Assembly (NCBI RefSeq): GCF_001547935.1
Contig: NZ_AP014635.1
Location: forward strand, 1,736,001 to 1,800,000
Direction: 5' to 3'
Source: Vibrio tritonius
GTDB lineage: Bacteria > Pseudomonadota > Gammaproteobacteria > Enterobacterales > Vibrionaceae
Length of the DNA: 64,000 nt
A program made the translations under genes and the position numbers. Below, one piece after another: positions 44,413 through 53,754 of the stretch. The stretch's first letter is position 1; each line of letters starts with the position of its first letter. The notes below the pieces were generated by a model. The model worked only from the letters and a program-made list of their open reading frames with translations, searched no databases and had not been told where the DNA came from.

Positions 44413-44658
44413 TTAGTGTTCCGTACCGGAAGGATTATCCCCAAAAGCGGCTTTTTCATAGATATCCGCCATGGATTTAGGTTTGGATTTGCGCGCTTGA
44501 GTTCGGCGCGTAGATGATTTGTGCGAGTGATTAGGTTCAAATTCCTGCTCAACAAATTTGAGCGTTTCTTCATGCTCTTTTGCTGCAGCAAGGAATTCCG
44601 GATTGGACATCGCCTTTTGGCGCAGGCGGTTAACGCGTTCCATGGTTTCCCACAACAT
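44413..44658 (-). CDS. Small SOS-regulated protein of unknown function (81 aa)
   Basis: 81 residues with a strong ribosome site (GAGGAGG, 8 nt before the ATG). It starts with an amphipathic helix (MLWETMERVNRLRQKAMSNP), continues with a charged helix (AAAKEHEETLKFVEQEFEP), a basic Ser/Thr/Lys/Arg linker (KSSTRRTQARKSKPK) and a short C-terminal segment (MADIYEKAAFGDN). No family recognised. Two LexA boxes bracket its promoter, so it should be tightly repressed and induced by DNA damage. A basic small protein under SOS control could bind DNA or modulate a repair or division protein (inference). An overlapping longer frame starts upstream of this promoter and is rejected. Confidence 0.75.
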   Translation of the reverse strand: MLWETMERVNRLRQKAMSNPEFLAAAKEHEETLKFVEQEFEPNHSHKSSTRRTQARKSKPKSMADIYEKAAFGDNPSGTEH

Positions 44659-44677
44659 AAAGTTACCTCCTCAACCA

Positions 44678-44693
44678 CTGTATATATGTACAG
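44678..44693. promoter_or_regulatory. LexA box 1
   Basis: CTGTATATATGTACAG fits the CTGT-N8-ACAG LexA operator almost perfectly, with an AT-rich spacer. It overlaps the -10/start region of the promoter for the gene at 44413-44658. Confidence 0.9.
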
Positions 44694-44719
44694 AATACTA
44701 CTGGACATCATATTGTCAA
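44692..44719 (-). promoter_or_regulatory. Sigma-70 promoter of the SOS-type gene
   Basis: Minus strand: -35 TTGACA (44719-44714), 16-nt spacer, -10 TATTCT (44697-44692). The element lies between two LexA boxes. Confidence 0.8.
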
Positions 44720-44727
44720 CTAAAAAG

Positions 44728-44743
44728 CTGTATAAAAAAACAG
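44728..44743. promoter_or_regulatory. LexA box 2
   Basis: CTGTATAAAAAAACAG, a second CTGT-N8-ACAG operator centred 50 bp from the first, just upstream of the -35 element. Confidence 0.85.
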
Positions 44744-45039
44744 TATGAATAAAAGGCATCTGTATCCAAAGTGGGTCAATAATGACAAAGCCTTACTCGG
44801 GATACACTCTAAGTGTAGTAGTTATAAAGGAATTTTCCAGAATCTCTATTTTCTACGTAGAATAACTACGTATTCAAATCAGTGCGTTACCTAAGAGCGA
44901 ATACATTCTCGCTAAAACAGCATCATGAGGTGACTTGGGTATACCGAGGAAATGGTAGGGTTGAGGTAGATCTGCGTTTCGCATTTACCTCATTGGCTCA
45001 CAGCGCAGAACCATGATTTAGTCGTAACAGTTCGTCTAA
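44744..45039. other. Intergenic region between the SOS gene and the NRPS terminator
   Basis: About 300 nt without a supported gene or recognised element. Confidence 0.4.
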
Positions 45040-45072
45040 GAAAAAGCAGGAATCACTCTCATGATTCCTGCT
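45040..45072 (-). terminator. Terminator of the NRPS operon
   Basis: AGCAGGAATCA (45045-45055) pairs with TGATTCCTGCT (45062-45072); on the minus strand TTTTTC follows. It lies 31 nt after the stop of the last NRPS gene. Confidence 0.88.
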
Positions 45073-45102
45073 GACGTCAGTCATTATTGGCTGTAATAGA
45101 GA

Positions 45103-48100
45103 TTAGAAATCACCGGTTACCAGACCAACAATGCTTTGATCCAAACCACAACAACTGTGCGGCTCGTTATGACGCGTCACATGATCTAGAGTGCCTTGCC
45201 ACCAAGACCACTCTTCTTCACTTACCGTACTCAGTAACCAATGTTGACAGACATGGTTTGGTATCGTCAAAGCACTTGGCATGCGCTGCTGCGCCGCCTC
45301 AATTCGCAGTAACGCCTCAATATCTTGGGCTGTTGGCCACGCTTTCATTTGGCAAGCTTTGGTCGGTTTGGCAGCAATCAAAGCGGCATCCAGTAGCTCA
45401 ATACGTTGCTGGTGATCCAACGTCAGAATATCCCGCTCCGTTATCCCCAATACCCAACCAAGTTTTGCTAACCGATTGCACCAGTGAAGAATCACCTCAA
45501 CCATGGTGACATCTTGTCCCCTCGTATTGTCGTCACTCTCCGTTGCTGCGACACGATCCAGATAGACTTGAGGTGTCGTATCAACATGCTGAGCGATCGT
45601 CGCGCCTAATTGGGCAGCAACCCAAGCCTGACTGCCGGCTCCCATGACATGCACGGTAGCTTCTGGTTGGATATAGGACTGAATCGCTTGCCAATAATAG
45701 TGCGCCGCCGCCTCGACCGTTGTGTGTGGCACATTTAGGCCATTCAAACCACGTGGGCGTAGTGCCAACACGAGGCAATCTTGTCCCCAATTCGACAAGT
45801 GCGGACGACGATTGAGCAACAGATCTGTGCTATCAAGTAGGTACAGCACCACATTTGTGACATTGTCACCTTGATGAAGTATTTCAACTGCTGACTCAAA
45901 ATGCGCGTGGGTAAACGTGTGACCTTGCTCATATTGTGCTTGGCGTGCCAAGATGCCTTGCGACATCGCTTCTGCCATATAACCAATGTATGGCTCAACG
46001 AACACATGGTAATGATTGGTCTCTTTGATCATGGCAACCGTGATCTCCTGCGTAGGCATGAAGCGGTCCCAACCTAGATAAGCTGCCATTTCAGCGGATT
46101 CTCCCACTGGGCGCTCTTCTGCAATCAATAGATCCATCGCCATCGGCAGAGCTTGATAGTGATAATCGGCCGCTAGAATACCTTCGCGATGCAATAACCA
46201 TTGACGGTAATACTGCTCACTCCAACCGCTTGGCAGCATTCCCATAGCACTTGCTTCTCGGTAGTAGTCATACCAAGAGATAGAAGGATCTTCCGGCGTC
46301 AACTCTTGGTTGAGACTCAAAATATCTGCCGCCAAACCATCAAAGACTTCTTTACTCATCGCCGTCAGTTGCTGCTCATCACTCATTTGTTCGCGCAATT
46401 GATGACGTGCTACCTGAGGTTTTACCGCCGATGTATCAACAATACCAACGTATTCCACTTGCTGATCTTGGCCTAGTAATTGTTGGGAAATTTCCCAAGC
46501 CAACGTGCCACCAAGGGAAATGCCAGTTAAGCGATATGGGCCTTGAGGCTGGACTTCACGCATCAAACGTGCAAAACGCGCTGCAGCCGCTTCAATGGTT
46601 TTAAACGGCGCCTCGTTACGATCCGGTGCCGACAGACCATAAACAGGTATTGCAGGATCAATATAACTTGCCAGTAGTGGCGCATACATCATCTCGCCAC
46701 TGGCTTCAGGCACAATAAACAGCGGCCGTTCATCCTCTTTTGCTGCACGTAGTGCCACCGCCATATCCGCTTGCTCGCCATGACGCGCAATCATATCGGC
46801 AATGTCAGCCAAACGTGATGAGGTAAAGAGCGCCGATAAACTTAATTCATAACCATGCTGACGCGCCTCATTTAAAAATTGCACCGCCAACATCGAATGA
46901 CCACCCAGTTCAAAGAAACTGTCTTGGCGGCCAATCTGCTGCACTCCAAGCAAACGCTGCCAAATCGATGCGATGGTTTGCTCTATCTCTCCCTCAGGAG
47001 GAAGATACGCCTGCTGCGCAAGATCTTGCTGCTGCGGAGCGGGCAAGGCACGGTAATCCACTTTGCCATTCGCCGTTAAAGGCAGAGCATCCAATTTCAC
47101 ATAGGCAACCGGCACCATATATTCTGGTAATCGCGCCGCCAAATAGACTTTCAGTGCTTGAGGCTGCGCTTGCCCAACATAGTACGCCACCAGCGTGGTG
47201 TTTTGCTCACAGTTCACCGTCACAGTTGCTTCACTCACGCCGCTGTGAGTATTGAGGCTAGCGCTAATTTCTCCTAGCTCAATCCGGAAACCGCGAATTT
47301 TCACTTGGCTATCATTGCGCCCCAAATACTCTAACGTGCCATCTTGACGCCAGCGCCCCAAATCACCACTGCGATAAAGCCGCGGAATCACAGCGCCCGG
47401 CTGTTTGCTTATCTCTTGGGTTGTAAACGGATCAGCGATAAAACGCTGCTCGGTCATCTCAGCAAGTTTAAAGTAGCCGCGCGCCACGCCCGTTCCGCCA
47501 ATATACAGCTCTCCAACCACGCCATAAGGCACCAATTGACCGTAGCTGTCTAAAAGATGGATCTGATTACCTTTTATCGGTTGGCCGATATCAATGACGC
47601 TAGCATCACTGATAATGACGCCAGATGTAGCCACCACAGTGGTTTCCGTTGGACCATAGTTATTGACTAATTGGTAAGAGGCATCTGCTGCCGGCACTCG
47701 ATTGAGGCGATCGCCACCAACCAATAAGTAGCGCAGTGTTGGATGGGTTAACTTACGCTGTATAGCCAGTTCAGCAATCGGAGTCGACAAAAAGCCCACT
47801 TCAATCGGGGTATCTTGCCACCATTGCAATAACTGTTCGGGATCTTTTGAGATGGATAAGTTTGGCAGATGCAATTGTGCTCCCACGCACAGTGGTGGCC
47901 AAATTTCCCATACGCTCGCATCAAATCCGACTCCCGCAACTGCAGAAACTGGAGTGTGGCGAGTAACGCCAAACGCCGGATTGTGCCAATCGACCAAATG
48001 CAATAATTGAGCATGTTCAACCATCACGCCTTTCGGTTTCCCGGTCGAGCCTGAGGTATAAATCATATAGGCAAGCTGATTCCCTTTAATGGTGTTGACC

Positions 48101-51100
48101 ACAGGTTCACTGCTTGCCAAACGCCAGTCGGTCTCTTGCATCAGGTTCCAGACCTTATCGGCTTGAGCATGTAAACGGCTGTCAGGTGACATCGCCGCCA
48201 ATACGGGTGCAAAATCAACAATGCCATCAGTGAGAATCAAGGTCGGTTCGCTGTTTTCGACCATATACGCCAAGCGCTCTAAAGGATAGTGAGGATCCAT
48301 AGGAACATAAGCTCCACCCGCTTTTAACACCGCCAACATCGCAATAATGCTATAACGAGTGCGATCAAAGCAGAGCGCCACACGTTGCTCAGCGCCCACG
48401 CCAGCGTGAATAAGCTGATGTGCCAATTGATTGGACGCCTGGTCCAATTCACCATAGCTCATTGCTCCAAGTGTATCGAGCAACGCCCTATCGTCAGGAT
48501 AACGATGAGCATGAGTAGTAAAACGTTGCACCACATTGTCATGTGACTGACACGCCACCACCGAATGACTTCCACCTCGCGCAAGTTTTTGCAACTGCTG
48601 CCATTCAGTGTCAGGCACCACATTCAGCTTGTGAATCGGCTCATTAGCCACTTGCGGATCAACCAGATTCGTCAACGCCGTCACCATCATAGCGCCAACC
48701 CGCTCACTGCCAACCCGCTTTGCAACTTGAACATCAAGTGAGAAACCGCCTAAGCCGTGATCATTAATTGATAACACCATCGGATAGTTGGTTCGCTCTT
48801 CTGCGTACAACAGATCCAGAGATTGTGCTTGAATCTCAGTTTGGCGACTGCCACCATCATAGCGATAATTGATCAGTGCAGTAAAAAGAGGGCTTTGCTT
48901 CGCCACGCTGCTGCACTGTTGGGCAAGAGAGAGCGACGCGTGTTCGTAATCCAACATTTCAGCCAAATGCCCTTGGGTTTCGTCAATGGCACTGGCCACC
49001 GATTGTGTGCTTAAACTCAATCGCAATGGCAAGGTATTAAGAAACATCCCCAATACACGATTAGCGCCATCGCCGGCCGCCATACGACCAAACAGTACCG
49101 TACCAAACACCACATCATCACGACCTGTCGCCGCACGAATCACCAATGCCCATGCAAGATGGAATACCGTGGCAGCGCTTACACCGTGATGTTTGGCTAG
49201 CGCGCGAATCTTATCTGCTAAAACCGCCTCTAATGGTAAGTGGTATTCCGTGGTATCACTGCCATCGCCTTGGACATCCAATAATTGAAATGGCGCACAT
49301 GGCTCATCGATATCCGCAAGGCGACGAGTGAAATAAGCACGTTGCGCTTCAAGATCAACCTGTTGGCGACTTTCGTAAACAAAATCACGAAACGGCAGTG
49401 GTGCCGGTAACAAATCCTCTTTGCCGAGCAAATGGGCTTGAACCTCTTCCATCATCAGCTCTAAGGTGGTGTGGTCAAAGCAAAGGTGGTGCATCATCAA
49501 ACAGAGCAACCAACGTTCATGGGCCGCATCTTCGGTCGCGGCCAGTGCCATCATCGGCGCACGATGCACATTAATGCGTGTTGTTTCAGGAGCAAAATGC
49601 GCTTTTAACGCCTCAACTTTGTCTTCCTCAGCCAATTCAAGCTGCTGGACATGCAATGGCGCTTCACGCCAAACCACTTGGACCGGTTCAGGCAAACCTT
49701 GCCACAAAACGCTGGTACGTAAGATATCGTGTCGATTGATCACCGCTTGCAAAGCGGCGACAAAACGCTGCATTTCTTGCTCTGTGGTAAACGCTTTGAT
49801 GGCTCTTGTGATATAAGGGTCGCCCTCTTGCGCAAGCATATGGTGGAACAAAATCCCTTCTTGCAGTGGCGCTAATGGGTAAATCTCTTGGATGTTACTT
49901 ACCCCACCTGTGGTCTGTGCAACAATCAAATCAATATGCGACTGCTCTAACTCTATGAGCGACAACTCTTGTGGAGTCAATTGGCTCAAGCCAAGGGATA
50001 TGCGGTTGTGGGGAACTCGAGAACGAGATGGAGCCGCCGTTGAAGAGGCACAAAGTGCCTGACTAAGCTTTGCTAACGTAGGATGAGCAAACAAGGTTTT
50101 GATGGTTAATTCAATACCACTCTGACGTAACTGTTCGATAAGCTGCACTGCAAGCAGTGAGTGTCCACCCAGTTCAAAAAAGTTGTCTTGGCGACCAACT
50201 TGTTCCACACCAAGCAGTGTTTGCCAAATGTCAGCAAGCAACCGCTCTTGTTCATTTTGAGGCACTTCATAGGTGCGATGAATATAAGCATCAGCACTTG
50301 GATGAGGTAAAGCGCGATAATCGACTTTGCCGTTTGCCGTTAAAGGCAATTGCTCTAAACAGACAAACGCACTGGGCACCATATAGATGGGTAAGGTAGC
50401 TGCAAGTTGCTCGTGCAGTTCTTCAATCCTAACGGAAGGATTGAGGTCGCTTTGCGCATTCCGCTTTGCCTCTGTGTAATAGGCAACGATGCGTTGATCA
50501 TTTTGCTCTTTGAGAACTTGGACTGCGGCCATCTCCACTCCAGCGCACTGTTGCAGAGCATGAGCAATTTCGCCCAACTCAATACGGTAACCACGAATTT
50601 TCACTTGGCTGTCATTACGACCTTGATAAATCAAGGTGCCATCGTATGCAAACGAAGCAACATCGCCTGTCCGGTACATACGCGCATTCGGTAACGTCGA
50701 AAATGGGTCGCAGACAAATCGCTCGGCGGTCTGTTCTGGCAAGTTAAGGTAGCCACGAGCCACCCCAGCACCACCTATGTAGATTTCCCCCGTTACGCCC
50801 CACGGTACACGCTGTTGCTGTTCATCAAGCAGGTAAATCTGGGTGTTCGCAATCGGTTTGCCGATGTGTAAGGTTTGAGCACCATTCATCTGCCCAGAGG
50901 TGGCCACCACAGTGGTTTCGGTTGGACCATAGTTGTTGACCAAGGTGTAATGGGCATTTTCTGGCACATTGCGATTGAGTTTATCACCGCCCACCAAAAG
51001 ATAACGCAAGCTCTTTGGCGCAATTTGTGCAGCAAACGCTAATTCAGCGATCGGCGTAGGTAAAAAACTCACTTCAACGTCTTGCGCTTGCCACCAAGCC

Positions 51101-53208
51101 AATAAGCGCTGCGGATCCCGAGTTGTGGCAAGATCAGGCAAACATAACCGTGCTCCTGTTGCTAACGGTGGCCACACTTCCCATACCGCCGCATCAAATC
51201 CCATCCCCGCAACGCTCGAAGCAACACTGTGCTCATTGAGCGAGAACGCTTGGTTATGCCAATGGATTAAGTTGGTCAAAGTATGATGCTCAACCATAAC
51301 CCCCTTGGGTTTACCGGTTGAGCCGGAGGTGTAAATCACATAGGCTAAATCTTGAGCTGTAGCTGCACGGTGATCGAGGTTGTGCTCACTCTCTTGGTTC
51401 CATAAAAGCCTATCTTGCGTAAGATGCACTAACGTCACTGAGTGTTCAAAATTGGCTAAAGCGTCCGCAGAAAAATCGAGAATACCATCGGTCAGCAGCA
51501 CTTGAGGTTGGCTGTCTTGCAGCATATATTCAATGCGCTCTTGCGGATAAGCCGGATCAATTGGTACATAAGCGCCACCCGCTTTAAACACCGCTAACAA
51601 TGCCGTAATCCATTGCTCACCTCGGTCGCAACATACCGCGACTTTGCTCTCAGCACTGATACCTAAACGACGTAAATAATGAGCAAGTTTATTGGCTTGA
51701 ACGTTAAGTTTTGCATAAGTGACATTGTCACTCTCGGTACTGACCGCAATCGCATTCGGAGACACTTCAGCCCGATGTTCAAAAAGCGCGTACGCCGATT
51801 GAAACGCGCCAAAGTCAGCTTGCGTCGTATTGCTAATTACCCAATGTTGCTCGTCATCAGCGGTAAGCAAGGGAAATTGACCAACTGGCAAAGATAATTC
51901 TTGTTTAACCACTTGCTGATAGAAATTCATTAAGCGCGCAAAGTGGCCATCCAGTTCAGCATCGCTATACAGAGCACGGTTTGCATCAAGACACAGCTCT
52001 AGTCCCTTATCTTCTCCACGATCACAAATGTTGATCGCCAAATCATCAATGGGTCCAAGCGCTAAGTTATGTGATTGAACCGCATGACCGGCAAACGTCA
52101 TGGTGTAATCAAACGGCAAAATATTAACGTGAGTAAGGCATAACACATCGTCGCCATTCACCAAACCAAGGTCAGCGGACAACGCTTCACCACGATAGGC
52201 CTGATGGCGTACCGCACTCATCACTTTGCCTTTTACTTGATCCACCAACTGAGCCAAGGTACTCAGTGGTGCAAAGTTGAGCCTTAATGGGAGTACATTC
52301 GACATCATACTCGGGCATTGGCGTGCTACTTTATTGCGTCGCCCTGTCATTGGGCATCCTATAACCAATTCTTGTTGACCAGTCATGCGCGCAAGATAAA
52401 GCGCATTTAGCGTGATCAGCAGTTGCGGTAACGGCGTGTGAAGTGTGTGTGCTAGAGACAGTAATTGTTGTTGAACGGAGGTGGGCACGTAAGCCTGACG
52501 ACGCACTATCTCAACACAAGAGGATTGACGAGATGCAAGGCTGATTGGCGCTGGCCTTTGCTTCATTTGCTCACACCAATAATCTTGGTCTTTGCTGTAT
52601 TGCTTGCTTTGTTGATACTGCTGCTCAAGTTCCAACACACTCGCGAGCGAGGTAAAGTCAGTATGTGGAACCGCCTCCCCTTGGGCTAATGCGGTATAAA
52701 TATCAGCGACACGAGTTGAAAAAAGTCGCGCACCAAATCCATCGATGACGAGATGGTGGGCCGAAGAGAAGTACCAATAACGATCTTCACTTAACTTTAT
52801 CACGGCAAATGAACAGAGCGGACCAAACAACGGGTCAAAACGGCGCTCGCTTTCATGCGCGATCCATTCAAGGGCTGCGGCCGCTGGATCGGGCGCTTGA
52901 CTCACATCGACTTGCGGAACCAAACAACTTCTTGGCGCGTACACTTGGTGCACCTCACCGTGCGATCCCATTTCAAAATTAAACTGAAATGCATCGGTTT
53001 CCTGATGGGTTTGAACAATGGCCCGAACCAACAAATCAGAATTAATATGGCCATCAATGTCCATATATTCGATAACTTTGAAGACTTTGGCATTGGCTTC
53101 ATTATTTAATTGCTGAGCAAACCACATGCCTCTTTGAGCGGCGGATAAAGGTAATACAAGGTTCTGCTGTTCACCGGCATAAATTGATGAACGATTCAGA
53201 TCAATCAT
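45103..53208 (-). CDS. Two-module NRPS, C-A(Leu)-T-E/C-A(Leu)-T-TE-TE*
   Basis: 2701 residues from the ATG at 53208; a GTG at 53232 adds eight. C1 (about 15-440, HHLVIDG at about 150) resembles the first condensation domain of DhbF/EntF-type synthetases. A1 (about 470-960) and A2 (about 1560-2050) both give the ten-residue code DAWFLGNVVK, known for leucine. T1 and T2 carry FFELGGHS. The middle condensation domain (about 1115-1450) has the N-terminal HHMLAQEGD motif of dual epimerisation/condensation domains and HHLCFDH in place of HHxxxDG, predicting D-Leu from module 1. TE1 (about 2160-2440) has GISLGG. TE2 (about 2450-2640) aligns with active TEs but has GAGSQA where GHSFGG is expected. 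Last gene of the locus. Product inferred, not known. Confidence 0.9.
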   Translation of the reverse strand: MIDLNRSSIYAGEQQNLVLPLSAAQRGMWFAQQLNNEANAKVFKVIEYMDIDGHINSDLLVRAIVQTHQETDAFQFNFEMGSHGEVHQVYAPRSCLVPQVDVSQAPDPAAAALEWIAHESERRFDPLFGPLCSFAVIKLSEDRYWYFSSAHHLVIDGFGARLFSTRVADIYTALAQGEAVPHTDFTSLASVLELEQQYQQSKQYSKDQDYWCEQMKQRPAPISLASRQSSCVEIVRRQAYVPTSVQQQLLSLAHTLHTPLPQLLITLNALYLARMTGQQELVIGCPMTGRRNKVARQCPSMMSNVLPLRLNFAPLSTLAQLVDQVKGKVMSAVRHQAYRGEALSADLGLVNGDDVLCLTHVNILPFDYTMTFAGHAVQSHNLALGPIDDLAINICDRGEDKGLELCLDANRALYSDAELDGHFARLMNFYQQVVKQELSLPVGQFPLLTADDEQHWVISNTTQADFGAFQSAYALFEHRAEVSPNAIAVSTESDNVTYAKLNVQANKLAHYLRRLGISAESKVAVCCDRGEQWITALLAVFKAGGAYVPIDPAYPQERIEYMLQDSQPQVLLTDGILDFSADALANFEHSVTLVHLTQDRLLWNQESEHNLDHRAATAQDLAYVIYTSGSTGKPKGVMVEHHTLTNLIHWHNQAFSLNEHSVASSVAGMGFDAAVWEVWPPLATGARLCLPDLATTRDPQRLLAWWQAQDVEVSFLPTPIAELAFAAQIAPKSLRYLLVGGDKLNRNVPENAHYTLVNNYGPTETTVVATSGQMNGAQTLHIGKPIANTQIYLLDEQQQRVPWGVTGEIYIGGAGVARGYLNLPEQTAERFVCDPFSTLPNARMYRTGDVASFAYDGTLIYQGRNDSQVKIRGYRIELGEIAHALQQCAGVEMAAVQVLKEQNDQRIVAYYTEAKRNAQSDLNPSVRIEELHEQLAATLPIYMVPSAFVCLEQLPLTANGKVDYRALPHPSADAYIHRTYEVPQNEQERLLADIWQTLLGVEQVGRQDNFFELGGHSLLAVQLIEQLRQSGIELTIKTLFAHPTLAKLSQALCASSTAAPSRSRVPHNRISLGLSQLTPQELSLIELEQSHIDLIVAQTTGGVSNIQEIYPLAPLQEGILFHHMLAQEGDPYITRAIKAFTTEQEMQRFVAALQAVINRHDILRTSVLWQGLPEPVQVVWREAPLHVQQLELAEEDKVEALKAHFAPETTRINVHRAPMMALAATEDAAHERWLLCLMMHHLCFDHTTLELMMEEVQAHLLGKEDLLPAPLPFRDFVYESRQQVDLEAQRAYFTRRLADIDEPCAPFQLLDVQGDGSDTTEYHLPLEAVLADKIRALAKHHGVSAATVFHLAWALVIRAATGRDDVVFGTVLFGRMAAGDGANRVLGMFLNTLPLRLSLSTQSVASAIDETQGHLAEMLDYEHASLSLAQQCSSVAKQSPLFTALINYRYDGGSRQTEIQAQSLDLLYAEERTNYPMVLSINDHGLGGFSLDVQVAKRVGSERVGAMMVTALTNLVDPQVANEPIHKLNVVPDTEWQQLQKLARGGSHSVVACQSHDNVVQRFTTHAHRYPDDRALLDTLGAMSYGELDQASNQLAHQLIHAGVGAEQRVALCFDRTRYSIIAMLAVLKAGGAYVPMDPHYPLERLAYMVENSEPTLILTDGIVDFAPVLAAMSPDSRLHAQADKVWNLMQETDWRLASSEPVVNTIKGNQLAYMIYTSGSTGKPKGVMVEHAQLLHLVDWHNPAFGVTRHTPVSAVAGVGFDASVWEIWPPLCVGAQLHLPNLSISKDPEQLLQWWQDTPIEVGFLSTPIAELAIQRKLTHPTLRYLLVGGDRLNRVPAADASYQLVNNYGPTETTVVATSGVIISDASVIDIGQPIKGNQIHLLDSYGQLVPYGVVGELYIGGTGVARGYFKLAEMTEQRFIADPFTTQEISKQPGAVIPRLYRSGDLGRWRQDGTLEYLGRNDSQVKIRGFRIELGEISASLNTHSGVSEATVTVNCEQNTTLVAYYVGQAQPQALKVYLAARLPEYMVPVAYVKLDALPLTANGKVDYRALPAPQQQDLAQQAYLPPEGEIEQTIASIWQRLLGVQQIGRQDSFFELGGHSMLAVQFLNEARQHGYELSLSALFTSSRLADIADMIARHGEQADMAVALRAAKEDERPLFIVPEASGEMMYAPLLASYIDPAIPVYGLSAPDRNEAPFKTIEAAAARFARLMREVQPQGPYRLTGISLGGTLAWEISQQLLGQDQQVEYVGIVDTSAVKPQVARHQLREQMSDEQQLTAMSKEVFDGLAADILSLNQELTPEDPSISWYDYYREASAMGMLPSGWSEQYYRQWLLHREGILAADYHYQALPMAMDLLIAEERPVGESAEMAAYLGWDRFMPTQEITVAMIKETNHYHVFVEPYIGYMAEAMSQGILARQAQYEQGHTFTHAHFESAVEILHQGDNVTNVVLYLLDSTDLLLNRRPHLSNWGQDCLVLALRPRGLNGLNVPHTTVEAAAHYYWQAIQSYIQPEATVHVMGAGSQAWVAAQLGATIAQHVDTTPQVYLDRVAATESDDNTRGQDVTMVEVILHWCNRLAKLGWVLGITERDILTLDHQQRIELLDAALIAAKPTKACQMKAWPTAQDIEALLRIEAAQQRMPSALTIPNHVCQHWLLSTVSEEEWSWWQGTLDHVTRHNEPHSCCGLDQSIVGLVTGDF

Positions 53209-53299
53209 AGATATAAACTCTCTATTACACACACGTAAATATAGCCCTCTACAAATTTAAAAGGCCGCAAATGAACACAATTTTTAACAAAATAAATAC

Positions 53300-53336
53300 A
53301 AAAATAAAAATAACCCTATAATGGGAATTACAGGGT
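53300..53336 (-). terminator. Possible terminator or attenuator before the Leu-Leu NRPS
   Basis: AACCCT...TAA (53312-53320) pairs with TTA...AGGGTT (53328-53337) with one mismatch; on the minus strand ATTTTTATTTTTG follows. It lies about 90 nt upstream of the NRPS start, after the preceding NRPS gene. Confidence 0.55.
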
Positions 53337-53580
53337 TAAGTTTTTAAAAATCAACAATAAAGTACATTCGAAAAAATGAATCTAATAATCAAAATACGTT
53401 AATAAGGAACCATATCAGTGAAGTTAACACTCACCACATAAGCAGACTTAACCTTTAAGAAAAGGTATAATACGGTACAATTTAATTGATAGACTACTCC
53501 AATTAGGCACTGATTAATACTTGAACTGATGATTATTATTTAGAATATTTGTTTTTGGGATGAATATCCCACTACAATTT

Positions 53581-53604
53581 AATATTTCATGAAACATGAA
53601 TATT
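53581..53604. promoter_or_regulatory. Inverted repeat, possible operator
   Basis: AATATTTCATG and CATGAATATT are complementary apart from one extra T and are separated by AAA. The symmetry in a promoter-sized AT-rich spacer suggests a regulator binding site; the regulator is unknown. Confidence 0.4.
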
Positions 53605-53754
53605 AGTAAATTATAAAATATCACATCCATTAAAAACCAAGAGCCTAATATAACAATTAGATTCGCACTGTATATACACCAATAGCTAACCTTGAATTAT
53701 CTGCCATTAAAAACATTGATATTCATTTTTTACAAAGTCGATATTTAAAATATA

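Larger units (their letters stand above)
53209..53754. other. AT-rich spacer between two NRPS genes with several inverted repeats
   Basis: 546 nt, far more AT-rich than the flanking genes, no supported ORF. It holds the hairpin at 53311-53336, a small hairpin GGGAT/ATCCC (53557-53570) and the inverted repeat at 53581-53604. Its size suggests that the Leu-Leu NRPS has its own promoter here in addition to read-through. Confidence 0.55.

Noticed and set aside
44343..44759. 138-codon minus-strand frame over the SOS-type gene
   Set aside because: Its start lies upstream of the LexA-bracketed promoter, so it could not be translated from that transcript, and it has no ribosome site.
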